A stretch of DNA of 64,000 bases from Polaromonas sp. (GTDB lineage: Bacteria > Pseudomonadota > Gammaproteobacteria > Burkholderiales > Burkholderiaceae_C), in NCBI RefSeq assembly GCF_029945895.1, contig NZ_JAQSDL010000110.1, forward strand, positions 1 to 64,000. Reading direction: 5' to 3'. The notes beneath the pieces were generated by a model. That model searched no databases. It was not told where the DNA came from and saw nothing but the letters and a program-made list of their open reading frames with translations. Positions 21,960 to 29,785 of the stretch are shown piece after piece. Each line of letters opens with the position of its first letter. Position 1 is the first letter of the stretch. The translations under genes and the position numbers were made by a program.

Positions 21960-22418
21960 ATGGATAAAACAGACCGGAAAATATTGCAGGTGCTACAGGG
22001 CAATGCGCGCGCCAGCCTGCAGGAGATTGGCCAGGCGGTCGGCCTGAGCCACACGCCATGCTGGACCCGTATCCGGAAGATGGAGGAGTCCGGCGTCATC
22101 GAGGGCTACACCGTGCGCATCAACCCCGCGGCGCTGGACCTCAGCGACACCGTGCTGGTGCAGGTCACGCTGGACAGCCATTCGGACAACACGCTGGAAA
22201 AATTTGGCGAAACGCTGGCGAAAATTCCCGAGGTGATCGAGGCCTACCTGGTCTCAGGCGACTACGACTACTTGCTGCGTATCGCCGTCAGCGGCACGCG
22301 CGACTATGAGCGGTTGCTGCGCGAGCGTCTCTACAAGATCAAGGGCATACGCCACAGCAAGTCCAGCTTTGTGCTGCGCACGCTGAAGAAAGCCGACCTG
22401 CCGCTGTTCCAGGCCTGA
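21960..22418 (+). CDS. Lrp/AsnC-family transcriptional regulator
   Basis: A 152-residue regulator. The N-terminal winged helix-turn-helix (about 3-50) starts MDKTDRKILQVLQGNARASL and has the recognition helix region GLSHTPCWTRIRKMEESGVI. The C-terminal RAM/ActR ligand-binding domain (about 65-145) contains VSGDYDYLLRIAV. Family members bind amino acids and form octamers that wrap DNA. It is convergent with an EamA-type exporter whose end is only 17 bases away; Lrp regulators often control amino-acid exporters, so this is a plausible target. Confidence 0.93.
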   Translation: MDKTDRKILQVLQGNARASLQEIGQAVGLSHTPCWTRIRKMEESGVIEGYTVRINPAALDLSDTVLVQVTLDSHSDNTLEKFGETLAKIPEVIEAYLVSGDYDYLLRIAVSGTRDYERLLRERLYKIKGIRHSKSSFVLRTLKKADLPLFQA

Positions 22419-22435
22419 GGCCCCGGAACAAGTCC

Positions 22436-23323
22436 TCAGAGACCTTCGCGCAACGCGCGGGACCGGACCCAGGCCATGCGTGCCTCGGTCAGCGCCACAC
22501 CCAGACCGGCCAGGCAGATCAGCGCGATGCCCAGCGCCGTGGTCCGGCCCGGCGCCTGACCAAACACCAGCCAGCCCAAGGTGGCGGCCGCCACGATCTG
22601 CAGGTAGCTGAAGGGCGCCAGCAGGGTGGCGGGGCTCTGGCGGAAGGCGGCAATCTGCAGCCAGTGCCCGAGAAAGCCGGTGACACCGGTGGACACCAGC
22701 AGCAGCCACTGCCACGGCGACAGGTCGGGTGTGCGCCAGAACCAGGGCAGGGCCAGTGTCAGGGCGATGGTGCCGAACAGGCCGCCGTAGTAGTTGGTGG
22801 TCAGCGGATCGTCGTGGGCCACGCGGCGGGTGGCGATCTGGAAAAACGCAAAGGCCAGGGCCGTGGCCAGGCCCAGCGCCACACCGACCGGGTCCAGCTG
22901 TGCGCCGGGCCGCACCACGATCAGCATGCCGGCAAAACCGGCCAGCACGCCGAGCCAGCGGTGCAGCCGGTGCGGCTCATGCAGCAGCCACGGCGCCATC
23001 ATCATCAGGAACAGGGGTGCCATGAAGTTGATGGCGGTGGCCTCGGCCAGCGGCAGGCGGCCCAGCACTGAAAAAAACAGCACGGTGGTGGTGATCATCA
23101 GCAGGCCACGGACCAGCTGGCGCGGCAACGACTTGGTCCGAAAGATGGCCCGGCCGCGCGAGGGCAGCACCACGGCCGTCATCAGTGCGGTATGCACGGC
23201 GTAACGCATCCAGGCCACCATCAGGACTGACACGCCGGCCATGACCAGCCATTTTCCGGAGGCGTCCAGGGCCGAGAGCAGCCACAGGCCGGCGATGTGA
23301 AGAAGAATGCCGCTTGTTTTCAT
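22436..23323 (-). CDS. EamA/DMT-family transporter
   Basis: A 295-residue inner-membrane protein with about ten helices in two EamA halves. It resembles the RhaT/YdcZ-like DMT exporters: the N-terminus KTSGILLHIAGLWLLSALDA and the segment LAEATAINFMAPLF near 85 are characteristic, with a PFSYLQIVAAATLGWLVFG repeat in the second half. The substrate is unknown. I chose the ATG at 23323; the frame stays open upstream but is Pro-rich and unlike protein-coding sequence. It may be regulated by the neighbouring Lrp-type gene. Confidence 0.87.
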   Translation of the reverse strand: MKTSGILLHIAGLWLLSALDASGKWLVMAGVSVLMVAWMRYAVHTALMTAVVLPSRGRAIFRTKSLPRQLVRGLLMITTTVLFFSVLGRLPLAEATAINFMAPLFLMMMAPWLLHEPHRLHRWLGVLAGFAGMLIVVRPGAQLDPVGVALGLATALAFAFFQIATRRVAHDDPLTTNYYGGLFGTIALTLALPWFWRTPDLSPWQWLLLVSTGVTGFLGHWLQIAAFRQSPATLLAPFSYLQIVAAATLGWLVFGQAPGRTTALGIALICLAGLGVALTEARMAWVRSRALREGL

Positions 23324-23486
23324 GAAGCAGGGGGGACAGGTCGGTGGTGACGGGGATGCCGGCGCAGGGATGGAGCGATGGCCGGCTGCGACGGTTTGCT
23401 GCTCCAAGCATAACCATTGCGGGTGGCGGGCAGGGGGTCGGTGCGGGCATCCGGGCGTGCCGGTGAGCCACCGATTCAAAACTCAG

Positions 23487-23556
23487 AGGCAAAAATGGCC
23501 GCCAGCCCTTTTGCAGTGTGCGCAGGCAGCTATCAAAAAAAGAGCAGTCGAGGCGC
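23487..23556 (-). repeat. Short intergenic repeat, family A
   Basis: Minus-strand reading: a T-run, then TTGATAGCTGCCTGCGCACA, a variable middle and GGGCTGGCGGCCATTTTTGC. It lies between two minus-strand genes. Confidence 0.7.
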
Positions 23557-23559
23557 TCT

Positions 23560-24264
23560 TCAGCCGGTCACCAGCGCCTGTTCGACCTCGCTGAACAGCA
23601 TGTCGGCGTGCGCCGCGCTGTAGCGGATGCGGACATGCTCAGCGTCTGCCAGCGCCTGCACATCGTCCCAGCTCAGGGTGCGGTAGCCGCGCCCCTCGTC
23701 CGGCACCGCTTCACCCTCGGTGCGGGTAAGGGTGATGCAGACCCGCGTCTGGCCACCGGCCGCCTCGCTGCTGAGGACCACGCTGGCGGGAGCCTGAGCG
23801 GCGTCAGTCAGCGCGATCAGGCTGGCGGTGAACACGGTGCGCAGCGCAAAAACAGAGGTCATCACATCGGGCGCGTTGACCTTGTTGCTGACTGCGAAGC
23901 CGCGAAAGGCCAGATCGGTCGCCAGCATGCCCAGCGCTTCCTCGATGCCGGCCTCCAGCGCGATGCTGCCGTTTTCCTTGGGGACGACCCAGGTGATCAG
24001 ATTCATGCTGGCGGTGGATGCCGAGCGGGACAGCGTGCTGATCGATTTGCTGTTGTCACGCAGCACGGCCAGGTCGGGGGTCTCTGACTGCAGCCGCCGG
24101 TCGAGGATGGCGGCAATCATGCCTATCGGCTGCAGGGTGCCCGCCAGGTGGTGTCGGATGGCCGGCGCGATGCGCCGCAGCAGGGCGTAGCGGGCGGCCT
24201 CTTCACGCAAAATGGCGGGGTCTGGGCTGGAAGCGCTCTCGGGAGGGGTGTCGGGGAGTTTCAT
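23560..24264 (-). CDS. Protein resembling a histidine-kinase dimerisation domain with degenerate ATPase
   Basis: A 234-residue soluble protein that I cannot assign firmly. Residues about 25-95 look like a two-helix DHp domain: a His-bearing helix (AIRHHLAGTLQPIGMIAAIL) followed by a second helix with regular Ser/Leu spacing. Residues about 105-225 follow the order of a kinase ATPase domain (an EALGMLATDLAFRG segment and strands ending in VCITLTR) but without N-box Asn or Gly-rich lid. That layout recalls ChpT-type histidine phosphotransferases. With three hybrid kinases in the window lacking output partners, a phosphotransfer role would fit, but it is inference. No receiver or HTH is adjacent. 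Confidence 0.65.
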   Translation of the reverse strand: MKLPDTPPESASSPDPAILREEAARYALLRRIAPAIRHHLAGTLQPIGMIAAILDRRLQSETPDLAVLRDNSKSISTLSRSASTASMNLITWVVPKENGSIALEAGIEEALGMLATDLAFRGFAVSNKVNAPDVMTSVFALRTVFTASLIALTDAAQAPASVVLSSEAAGGQTRVCITLTRTEGEAVPDEGRGYRTLSWDDVQALADAEHVRIRYSAAHADMLFSEVEQALVTG

Positions 24265-24572
24265 GCGTCTTCAATCAGGGGCGAAATGGGTACGTGATGA
24301 TCCTAGCACCGGTGCCGGCGGTGGTCCACGAACATGGCAGCGGGGACGCGATGTCCGGATCGGGGGTCACCATGCAGGTCTCCTTGGGCGGGCGAGGCAG
24401 CCATTGCATTGGCGCATTGGCAACGGTACAGCTGCACAGTGTGATGCATGCTGCCGTTGCACCCTGTCGGACAGTGACGATTGTTGCGTAGGAAGGGGGC
24501 CACCCCGCGGGCTCCAGGCGGCGTTTTGCGTGACAGAATACGGTCGTCCCACTGATGCACACGGAGCCCTGG
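24265..24572. other. Intergenic stretch of about 300 bases
   Basis: It lies between divergent genes. Reading frames in it have no conserved character, and I see no RNA gene or strong hairpin. It probably holds the two divergent promoters, but no convincing -35/-10 pair stands out. Confidence 0.5.
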
Positions 24573-25037
24573 ATGAATTTTGCGTCGGACCTTGCAACGG
24601 TCACTCACGGCATACAGCTGGCCGTGGCCCCCGTGTTTTTGCTGACGGCCGTGTCCGGGATGATTGCCGCCGTGGCGGGCCGCCTTGCCCGCATCATTGA
24701 TCGCGCCCGGTTTCTTGAGAACCGGCTCGAGAGCGGGGGCGTGGAAGAGCCCAAAGCGAACCGGATGTACGCGGAACTGGGCGAACTCCGGCACCGGGGC
24801 TGGCTGGTCAACGGCTGCCTGGCCCTGCTGACCTTTTGCGCCATCCTGATCGGTTTGACCATTGTTTTACTTTTTCTTGGCGAGACCAGCAACCTGCCCA
24901 TCCTCAAAATCGCGACGGTCTGTTTTCTCTCCGGCGTGTTTTGCTTTCTGCTGGCCTTGCTGTGTTTCCTGGCCGAAACCTTGCTGGCCACGCGACTGCT
25001 CAAGTTTGCGCAACTGCCGAAACAGCCGTCGCCCTGA
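24573..25037 (+). CDS. DUF2721 membrane protein
   Basis: A 154-residue protein with three hydrophobic helices (about 15-35, 75-97 and 108-132). The conserved DUF2721 features are present: AVAPVFLLTAVSGMIAAVAG, RLARIIDRAR and the NRMYAELGELRHRGWLVN region leading to the second helix. Its function is unknown. I chose this ATG because GGAG lies 7 bases before it; an ATG 18 bases upstream has no ribosome binding site. Confidence 0.85.
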   Translation: MNFASDLATVTHGIQLAVAPVFLLTAVSGMIAAVAGRLARIIDRARFLENRLESGGVEEPKANRMYAELGELRHRGWLVNGCLALLTFCAILIGLTIVLLFLGETSNLPILKIATVCFLSGVFCFLLALLCFLAETLLATRLLKFAQLPKQPSP

Positions 25038-25124
25038 CATTCCCCGGTTTGCGGAGAAGAGGGCTTGCCGCCCTTGCCGTGTTTGCCGGGCTGCCCTTTT
25101 TAAATACAACTTTCAGGAATAAGA

Positions 25125-25748
25125 ATGCTGCTTGATGCCGATGACTCCCAACTCGTGCTGGTGGACTACCAGGTGCGCCTGATGCCCGCCATTTTTGAAG
25201 GCGATCTCGTCGTCGCAAATGCGCAGCGCCTGGCCGGCCTGGCCCGGCTGATGGCCGTGCCGCTGTGGGGCACGGCGCAGACGCCCGACAAGCTGGGTCC
25301 CAACGTGCCCGGGGTTGCTGCTGCCATCACGGCGGCCGGCGGCAGGACCCTGGACAAGATGCATTTCAATGCGGTGGACGATGGCCTGGCCGAATGGCTG
25401 CGGCCGCCGGCGCGCAAGGCCCCGGCTGGCGGCAATGCCCGCAGCCTGCCCAAACACCTGCAGAAAGCCGCGCCGGCGGAAGAAGAAGGGCGGGGCGTCA
25501 TCGTGTTGGCCGGCTGCGAGGCGCATGTGTGCCTGCTGCAGACCGCGTTGGGCCTGCTCGAAGAAGAGTTCGAGGTCTGGGTGGTCACGGACGCCTGCAG
25601 CTCGCGCACCGAACGCAACCGCGACGCCGCCTTCGACCGCCTGGCCGGCGCTGGCGCGGAGCTGGTGACGACCGAGATGGTGGCTTTCGAGTGGCTGCGC
25701 ACTGCGGAGCATCCGGCATTCAGGGACGTGCTGGCTCTGGTGAAGTAG
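25125..25748 (+). CDS. Isochorismatase-family cysteine hydrolase
   Basis: A 207-residue cytosolic enzyme. The catalytic triad of the family is visible: Asp near 14 (QLVLVDYQVRLMPAI), Lys near 85 (TLDKMHFNA) and Cys near 135 (LAGCEAHVCLLQTALGLLE). Family members hydrolyse isochorismate, nicotinamide or other amides; this one is of the short 'hydrolase' type close to YcaC, and the substrate cannot be told. A Lys/Pro-rich insert (about 95-120) before the Cys strand is longer than usual. The stop codon is directly followed by a structured, possibly tRNA-like stretch. Confidence 0.87.
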   Translation: MLLDADDSQLVLVDYQVRLMPAIFEGDLVVANAQRLAGLARLMAVPLWGTAQTPDKLGPNVPGVAAAITAAGGRTLDKMHFNAVDDGLAEWLRPPARKAPAGGNARSLPKHLQKAAPAEEEGRGVIVLAGCEAHVCLLQTALGLLEEEFEVWVVTDACSSRTERNRDAAFDRLAGAGAELVTTEMVAFEWLRTAEHPAFRDVLALVK

Positions 25749-25870
25749 GGCGCGCCGGAACTCATCCGGCAGGGGAGGGGACCGATTGCCAAATCGGCGT
25801 CACCCGCTAACATAGCGAAGGACTTGCCTCTCAGGCGGAAGAGGGAAGTTCGACTCCTCCCGGGGTGCCC
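25749..25870 (+). ncRNA. Structured, tRNA-like stretch
   Basis: About 120 bases between two genes can form a row of hairpins: GCCGGA/TCCGGC (25754-25770), CCGAT/ATCGG (25782-25797) and CGCTA/TAGCG (25806-25818), then an arm with loop CTCTCAG and a T-arm-like segment containing GTTCGACTCC. It ends in CGGGGTGCCC, and the very 5' end GGGCGC can pair with GTGCCC. There is no proper D-arm, one T-stem mismatch and no CCA, so it is not a normal tRNA. It may be a degenerate tRNA, an unusual tRNA-like RNA or chance. Confidence 0.3.
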
Positions 25871-25965
25871 TTTGCCGCCTTTGACTCCGCAAGAGGCGTC
25901 AAGGCCTGCCTGGCATGTGGACGCCCCGTTTATCCGTCATACCCAGCGTTCTGCAGGAGACACCG

Positions 25966-26460
25966 ATGCGTACTTCAACTTTTCTCGCCCCTGTTCTCTT
26001 CGGGCTGGCCGGAACTGCCTTCGCGCAACAGGCGACGTTCGAAACCAAATCGCTCACCCCGGAAACGGCGTTGACAGCGGCCAGGGCGGCCATGGAGGCT
26101 TGCCGCCAGCAGGGCTATCAGGTGGGCGTTGCCATCGTCGACCGTGCCGGCCTGACCCAGGTCTTTCTGCGTGACCGGTTTGCGGGCCCACACACCGTGG
26201 ACGTGGCCACCAACAAGGCGTGGACGGCCGTCAGTTTTCGCACCTCCACCCTGGTGCTGGCGGCGCAGACCGAGGCCGGCAAGCCCATGAGCGGCATTCG
26301 CGGCGTGTCGCGCATGCTCGCGGTGGGGGGTGGTCTTCTGATCGAAGGTGGCGGCTCGATTTATGGTGCCATCGGTGTTTCCGGCGCCCCTGGCGGCGAA
26401 GTGGACGAGGTCTGCGCTCGGGCCGGTATCAAGGCGATCTCAAGCGCGTTGGAGTTCTAG
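25966..26460 (+). CDS. Secreted HbpS/GlcG-like protein
   Basis: A 164-residue periplasmic protein with a cleavable signal peptide (TFLAPVLFGLAGTAFAQQ, cleavage after AFA near 21). The mature part is a complete GlcG/HbpS (DUF336) domain: LTPETALTAARAAMEACRQQ, GVAIVDRAGLTQVFLRD, TNKAWTAVSF, and the C-terminal GGGLLIEGGGSIYGAIGVSG. Some family members bind haem or related cofactors, but no ligand can be inferred. It starts with ATG behind an AGGAGA ribosome binding site. It follows the structured stretch and is probably a single-gene unit. Confidence 0.88.
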   Translation: MRTSTFLAPVLFGLAGTAFAQQATFETKSLTPETALTAARAAMEACRQQGYQVGVAIVDRAGLTQVFLRDRFAGPHTVDVATNKAWTAVSFRTSTLVLAAQTEAGKPMSGIRGVSRMLAVGGGLLIEGGGSIYGAIGVSGAPGGEVDEVCARAGIKAISSALEF

Positions 26461-26650
26461 GTTCATCAAGGGGCAGCGTCCGCCTCCGGGTTGCGGACTT
26501 CACGTCAGGGCTTCCCCACCTTTTCCTGCAGCAAGGCCACTACAGGCTGTTCCGGCTTTGCCCGCGCTGAGACGATTCAGCGCTGGGCGGGAAGTTGGCC
26601 AGATCGAGGGAGGAAAGAAGGCCGGAGGAGTCCGGGACATCTTCAAGACT

Positions 26651-26679
26651 CTGTCAGCCCCACGCAAGTCTGTTATAAA
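26651..26679 (+). promoter_or_regulatory. Candidate promoter of acuI-prpE
   Basis: CTGTCA (4 of 6 match to the -35 consensus) and TATAAA are 17 bases apart, in an AT-rich patch unlike the surrounding DNA. The start codon is about 38 bases after the -10 box. Confidence 0.4.
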
Positions 26680-26716
26680 TAATTATGAATTCAGTTTAAA
26701 GACAACCGGAGACACC

Positions 26717-27694
26717 GTGTTCAAAGCCCTGCAACTCAACAAGTCCGACGCCGGCTTTTCTGCCGCGCTTGTTTCCCTGGACGAAGCCGGGCTGCCTCCC
26801 GGTGATGTGCTGGTGCAGGTCGAGTATTCGACCCTGAACTACAAGGATGGGCTGGCCATCAGCAACACCGGGCCGGTAGTGCGCAGCTGGCCCATGGTGG
26901 CGGGCATCGACGGGGCCGGCACGGTGCTGGAATCCACCCATGGGGCATGGAAAGCCGGCGACAAGTTCATCCATAACGGCTGGGGCCTGGGCGAGACGCG
27001 CTGGGGCCTGATGGCCGAGCGCGCGCGCTTGCAGGGCGACTGGCTGGTCAGGCTGCCGGCCGCTTTCAGCACGCGGCAGGCCATGGCCATTGGCACGGCC
27101 GGGTACACCGCCATGTTGTGTGTGCTGGCCCTGGAGCGGCATGGCCTGCAACCTGGTGACGGCGAAGTGCTGGTGACTGGCGCCACCGGTGGCGTCGGCA
27201 GCGTGGCGGTCGCCTTGCTTGGCAAGTTGGGCTACAAGGTCGTGGCAGCGACGGGCAAGGCCAGTGAGGAAGCCTATCTGAGGCAACTGGGCGCGGGCGC
27301 CGTGATGGACCGCGCCGAGCTGGCCGCGCCGGGCAAGCCGCTGCAGAAGGAACGCTGGGCCGCCGTGGTGGACGCGGTCGGATCACACACCCTGGCCAAC
27401 GCCTGCGCGCAAACGCGTTACGGCGGGGTGGTGGCAGCCTGCGGGCTGGCCCAGGGGGCGGACTTTCCGGTCACGGTGATGCCTTTCATCCTGCGGGGGG
27501 TGACGCTGGCTGGCATTGACAGCGTGATGGCGCCCCTGGCGCGCCGCCAGCAGGCCTGGGAACGGCTGGCAACGGACCTGGGCCCCACCAAACTGGAGGC
27601 CATCGTGGAGGAAGTGCCGCTGGGCCGCGTTGCAGAAAAAGCCGCCGACTTGATGGCGGGCAAGGTTCGCGGCCGCATCGTGGTCAAAATCTGA
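26717..27694 (+). CDS. acuI: Acrylyl-CoA reductase (NADPH), AcuI/YhdH type
   Basis: A 325-residue medium-chain reductase. It reduces acrylyl-CoA to propionyl-CoA with NADPH. Features: N-terminal GroES-like domain (VQVEYSTLNYKDGLAISN), nucleotide-binding motif VTGATGGVGSVAVALLGKLG near 157, and the C-terminal IDSVMAPLARRQQAWERL typical of AcuI/YhdH. There are no zinc-binding Cys residues, as expected for this branch. Start is GTG behind CGGAGA. It is followed after about 30 bases by prpE, forming a pathway unit that delivers propionyl-CoA. Confidence 0.92.
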   Translation: MFKALQLNKSDAGFSAALVSLDEAGLPPGDVLVQVEYSTLNYKDGLAISNTGPVVRSWPMVAGIDGAGTVLESTHGAWKAGDKFIHNGWGLGETRWGLMAERARLQGDWLVRLPAAFSTRQAMAIGTAGYTAMLCVLALERHGLQPGDGEVLVTGATGGVGSVAVALLGKLGYKVVAATGKASEEAYLRQLGAGAVMDRAELAAPGKPLQKERWAAVVDAVGSHTLANACAQTRYGGVVAACGLAQGADFPVTVMPFILRGVTLAGIDSVMAPLARRQQAWERLATDLGPTKLEAIVEEVPLGRVAEKAADLMAGKVRGRIVVKI

Positions 27695-27724
27695 ATCGTG
27701 GAACAAAAAAACTGGAGACAGGGC

Positions 27725-29638
27725 ATGACAAGTTACGCCGATTTTTACCGCCAGTCGATAGACCAGCCCGAGGCCTTCTGGACCGAGCAGGCCAGACTGA
27801 TTGACTGGCAGCAACCTTTCACGCGTGTCTGCAACTACGACAAGCCGCCGTTTGTGCACTGGTTTGAAGGCGGTACCACCAACTTGTGCCATAACGCGGT
27901 GGACCGGCACCTGAAGGACCGGGCCAGTCAGGCGGCACTGATTTATGTGTCGACCGAAACCGGCATCGAGAAAACCTACAGCTTTGCCGAACTCCATGTC
28001 GAAGTTCAGCGCATGGCGGCCAGCCTGAAGGCACTGGGCGTGCAAAAGGGCGACCGCGTGCTGATCTACATGCCCATGATTGCGGAGGCCGCGTTTGCGA
28101 TGCTGGCCTGTGCGCGCATAGGCGCCATCCATTGCGTGGTGTTCGGCGGTTTTGCCAGCGGTTCGCTCGCCTCGCGCATTGAGGATGCAACGCCCAGGGT
28201 GATCGTCAGCGCCGACGCAGGCTCGCGGGGCGGCAAGATCGTGCCCTACAAGCCGCTGCTCGACGAGGCGATCCGCCTGTCCAGCCACAAACCCGAGGCT
28301 GTGCTGCTGGTGGACCGGGGCCTCTCGCCCATGCAATGGGTGGCCGGGCGCGACCAGTTGTGGTCCGACTTGCGCGCCAGGCACCTGGATGACCAGGTGC
28401 CCTGCGAGTGGATGAAGTCCACCGACATCAGCTACACCATCTACACCAGCGGCACCACCGGCAAACCCAAGGGCGTGCAGCGCGACACCGGCGGTTACGC
28501 GGTGGCCCTGGCCGCCAGCATGAAACACATCTTCGACGGCAGGCCGGGTGAAACCTATTTCTCGACCAGCGACATCGGCTGGGTGGTGGGCCACAGCTAC
28601 ATCATCTACGGCCCGCTGATTGCCGGCATGGCCACGCTGATGTATGAGGGCCTGCCGACGCAGGGCCTGGACAAGCAGCCCGACGGCGGCATCTGGTGGC
28701 GGCTGGTCGAAAAGTACAAGGTCACGGCCATGTTCAGTGCGCCGACGGCGGTGCGCGTGCTGAAGAAGCAGGATCCGGCGCTGCTCAGGAAATACGACCT
28801 GTCCAGCCTGCGCGCCCTGTTTCTGGCGGGGGAACCGCTGGACGAGCCGACCGCTCGCTGGATCAGCGAAGGGCTGCAGGTGCCCATCATCGACAACTAC
28901 TGGCAGACCGAGAGTGGCTGGCCGATTCTGACGATTGCCAACGCGGTCGAAAAAAAGGCCACCCGGTTCGGCAGCCCCGGCATCCCGATGTACGGCTACA
29001 ACGTCAAGCTGCTGCATGAGTCGACCGGCGAAGAGCTGACGAAGCCCAACGAAAAGGGGGTGGTTGTGCTCGAGGGCCCGACGCCGCCGGGTTTCATGCA
29101 GACGATCTGGAAAGACGATGCCCGTTTCGTGAACACCTACTGGAAAAGTGTGCCCGGCAAAATGGTCTACAGCACCTTTGACTGGGGTATTCGGGACGAG
29201 GACGGTTACTACTTCATCCTGGGCCGCACCGACGACGTGATCAACGTCGCCGGCCACCGGCTCGGCACGCGCGAGATTGAGGAAAGCATTTCCGGCCATG
29301 CCGGTGCGGCCGAGGTGGCGGTGGTCGGTGTGGCGGACAGCCTCAAGGGGCAGGTGGCCATGGCGTTTGTTGTGCCCAAGGACAGCAGCGTGCTGCTTGA
29401 TGCCGCCGCCGCGCTCAAGCTCGAGGGCGAGATCATGAAGCGCGTGGACCAGGATCTGGGCGCGCTGGCGCGACCTTCACGTGTGCGTTTTGTGTCGGTG
29501 CTGCCGAAAACCCGCAGCGGCAAACTGCTGCGGCGCGCCATCCAGGCCGTGTGTGAAGGGCGCGACGCCGGTGATCTGACGACCATGGACGACCCGGCGG
29601 CGCTGCAGCAGATCAGGGACCTGATGGGTGCGGCTTGA
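27725..29638 (+). CDS. prpE: Propionyl-CoA synthetase
   Basis: A 637-residue acyl-CoA synthetase of the ANL superfamily. It starts with the acetyl/propionyl-CoA synthetase N-domain (MTSYADFYRQSIDQPEAFW), has the AMP-binding P-loop YTSGTTGKPKGV near 237, the VVGHSYIIYGPL region, DNYWQTESGWPI near 395 and the acetylatable Lys in PKTRSGKLLRR near 600. The N-terminal wording is closer to PrpE than to Acs. It activates propionate, possibly also acrylate or 3-hydroxypropionate. I chose the ATG behind GGAG; a GTG 27 bases earlier is an alternative. Confidence 0.93.
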   Translation: MTSYADFYRQSIDQPEAFWTEQARLIDWQQPFTRVCNYDKPPFVHWFEGGTTNLCHNAVDRHLKDRASQAALIYVSTETGIEKTYSFAELHVEVQRMAASLKALGVQKGDRVLIYMPMIAEAAFAMLACARIGAIHCVVFGGFASGSLASRIEDATPRVIVSADAGSRGGKIVPYKPLLDEAIRLSSHKPEAVLLVDRGLSPMQWVAGRDQLWSDLRARHLDDQVPCEWMKSTDISYTIYTSGTTGKPKGVQRDTGGYAVALAASMKHIFDGRPGETYFSTSDIGWVVGHSYIIYGPLIAGMATLMYEGLPTQGLDKQPDGGIWWRLVEKYKVTAMFSAPTAVRVLKKQDPALLRKYDLSSLRALFLAGEPLDEPTARWISEGLQVPIIDNYWQTESGWPILTIANAVEKKATRFGSPGIPMYGYNVKLLHESTGEELTKPNEKGVVVLEGPTPPGFMQTIWKDDARFVNTYWKSVPGKMVYSTFDWGIRDEDGYYFILGRTDDVINVAGHRLGTREIEESISGHAGAAEVAVVGVADSLKGQVAMAFVVPKDSSVLLDAAAALKLEGEIMKRVDQDLGALARPSRVRFVSVLPKTRSGKLLRRAIQAVCEGRDAGDLTTMDDPAALQQIRDLMGAA

Positions 29639-29656
29639 AAATCGGGTCAGATCTTC

Positions 29657-29715
29657 GATGCAAAAAGTGGTTCTGGCCCTGATGGCGCTTGCGCCATAAG
29701 CTATAAAAAATGTAG
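29657..29715 (-). repeat. Short intergenic repeat, family A (diverged)
   Basis: On the minus strand it has a T-run followed by TATAGCTTATGGCGC, a GGCGCAAGCGCC palindrome and CCACTTTTTGC. It lies between the convergent prpE and FecR-domain genes and may act as a weak terminator for both. Confidence 0.55.
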
Positions 29716-29785
29716 CGTTTCGGTTGCCTCGGTAGGCCCGAACGGTGGAGGCACTTCGTCGTGCTCGTCTGCATCCGGAGCCAGG

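Noticed and set aside
24212..24700. Frames in the gap before the DUF2721 gene
   Set aside because: They overlap the known genes out of frame and show no hydrophobic pattern or motif.
25749..25870. A normal tRNA gene or TPP riboswitch
   Set aside because: No D-arm, T-stem mismatch and no CCA argue against a tRNA; the GGGGTGCCC string lacks the following TPP-riboswitch core.
27725..29638. Acetyl-CoA synthetase
   Set aside because: The N-terminus and linkage with acuI fit propionyl-CoA synthetase better, though substrate overlap is possible.
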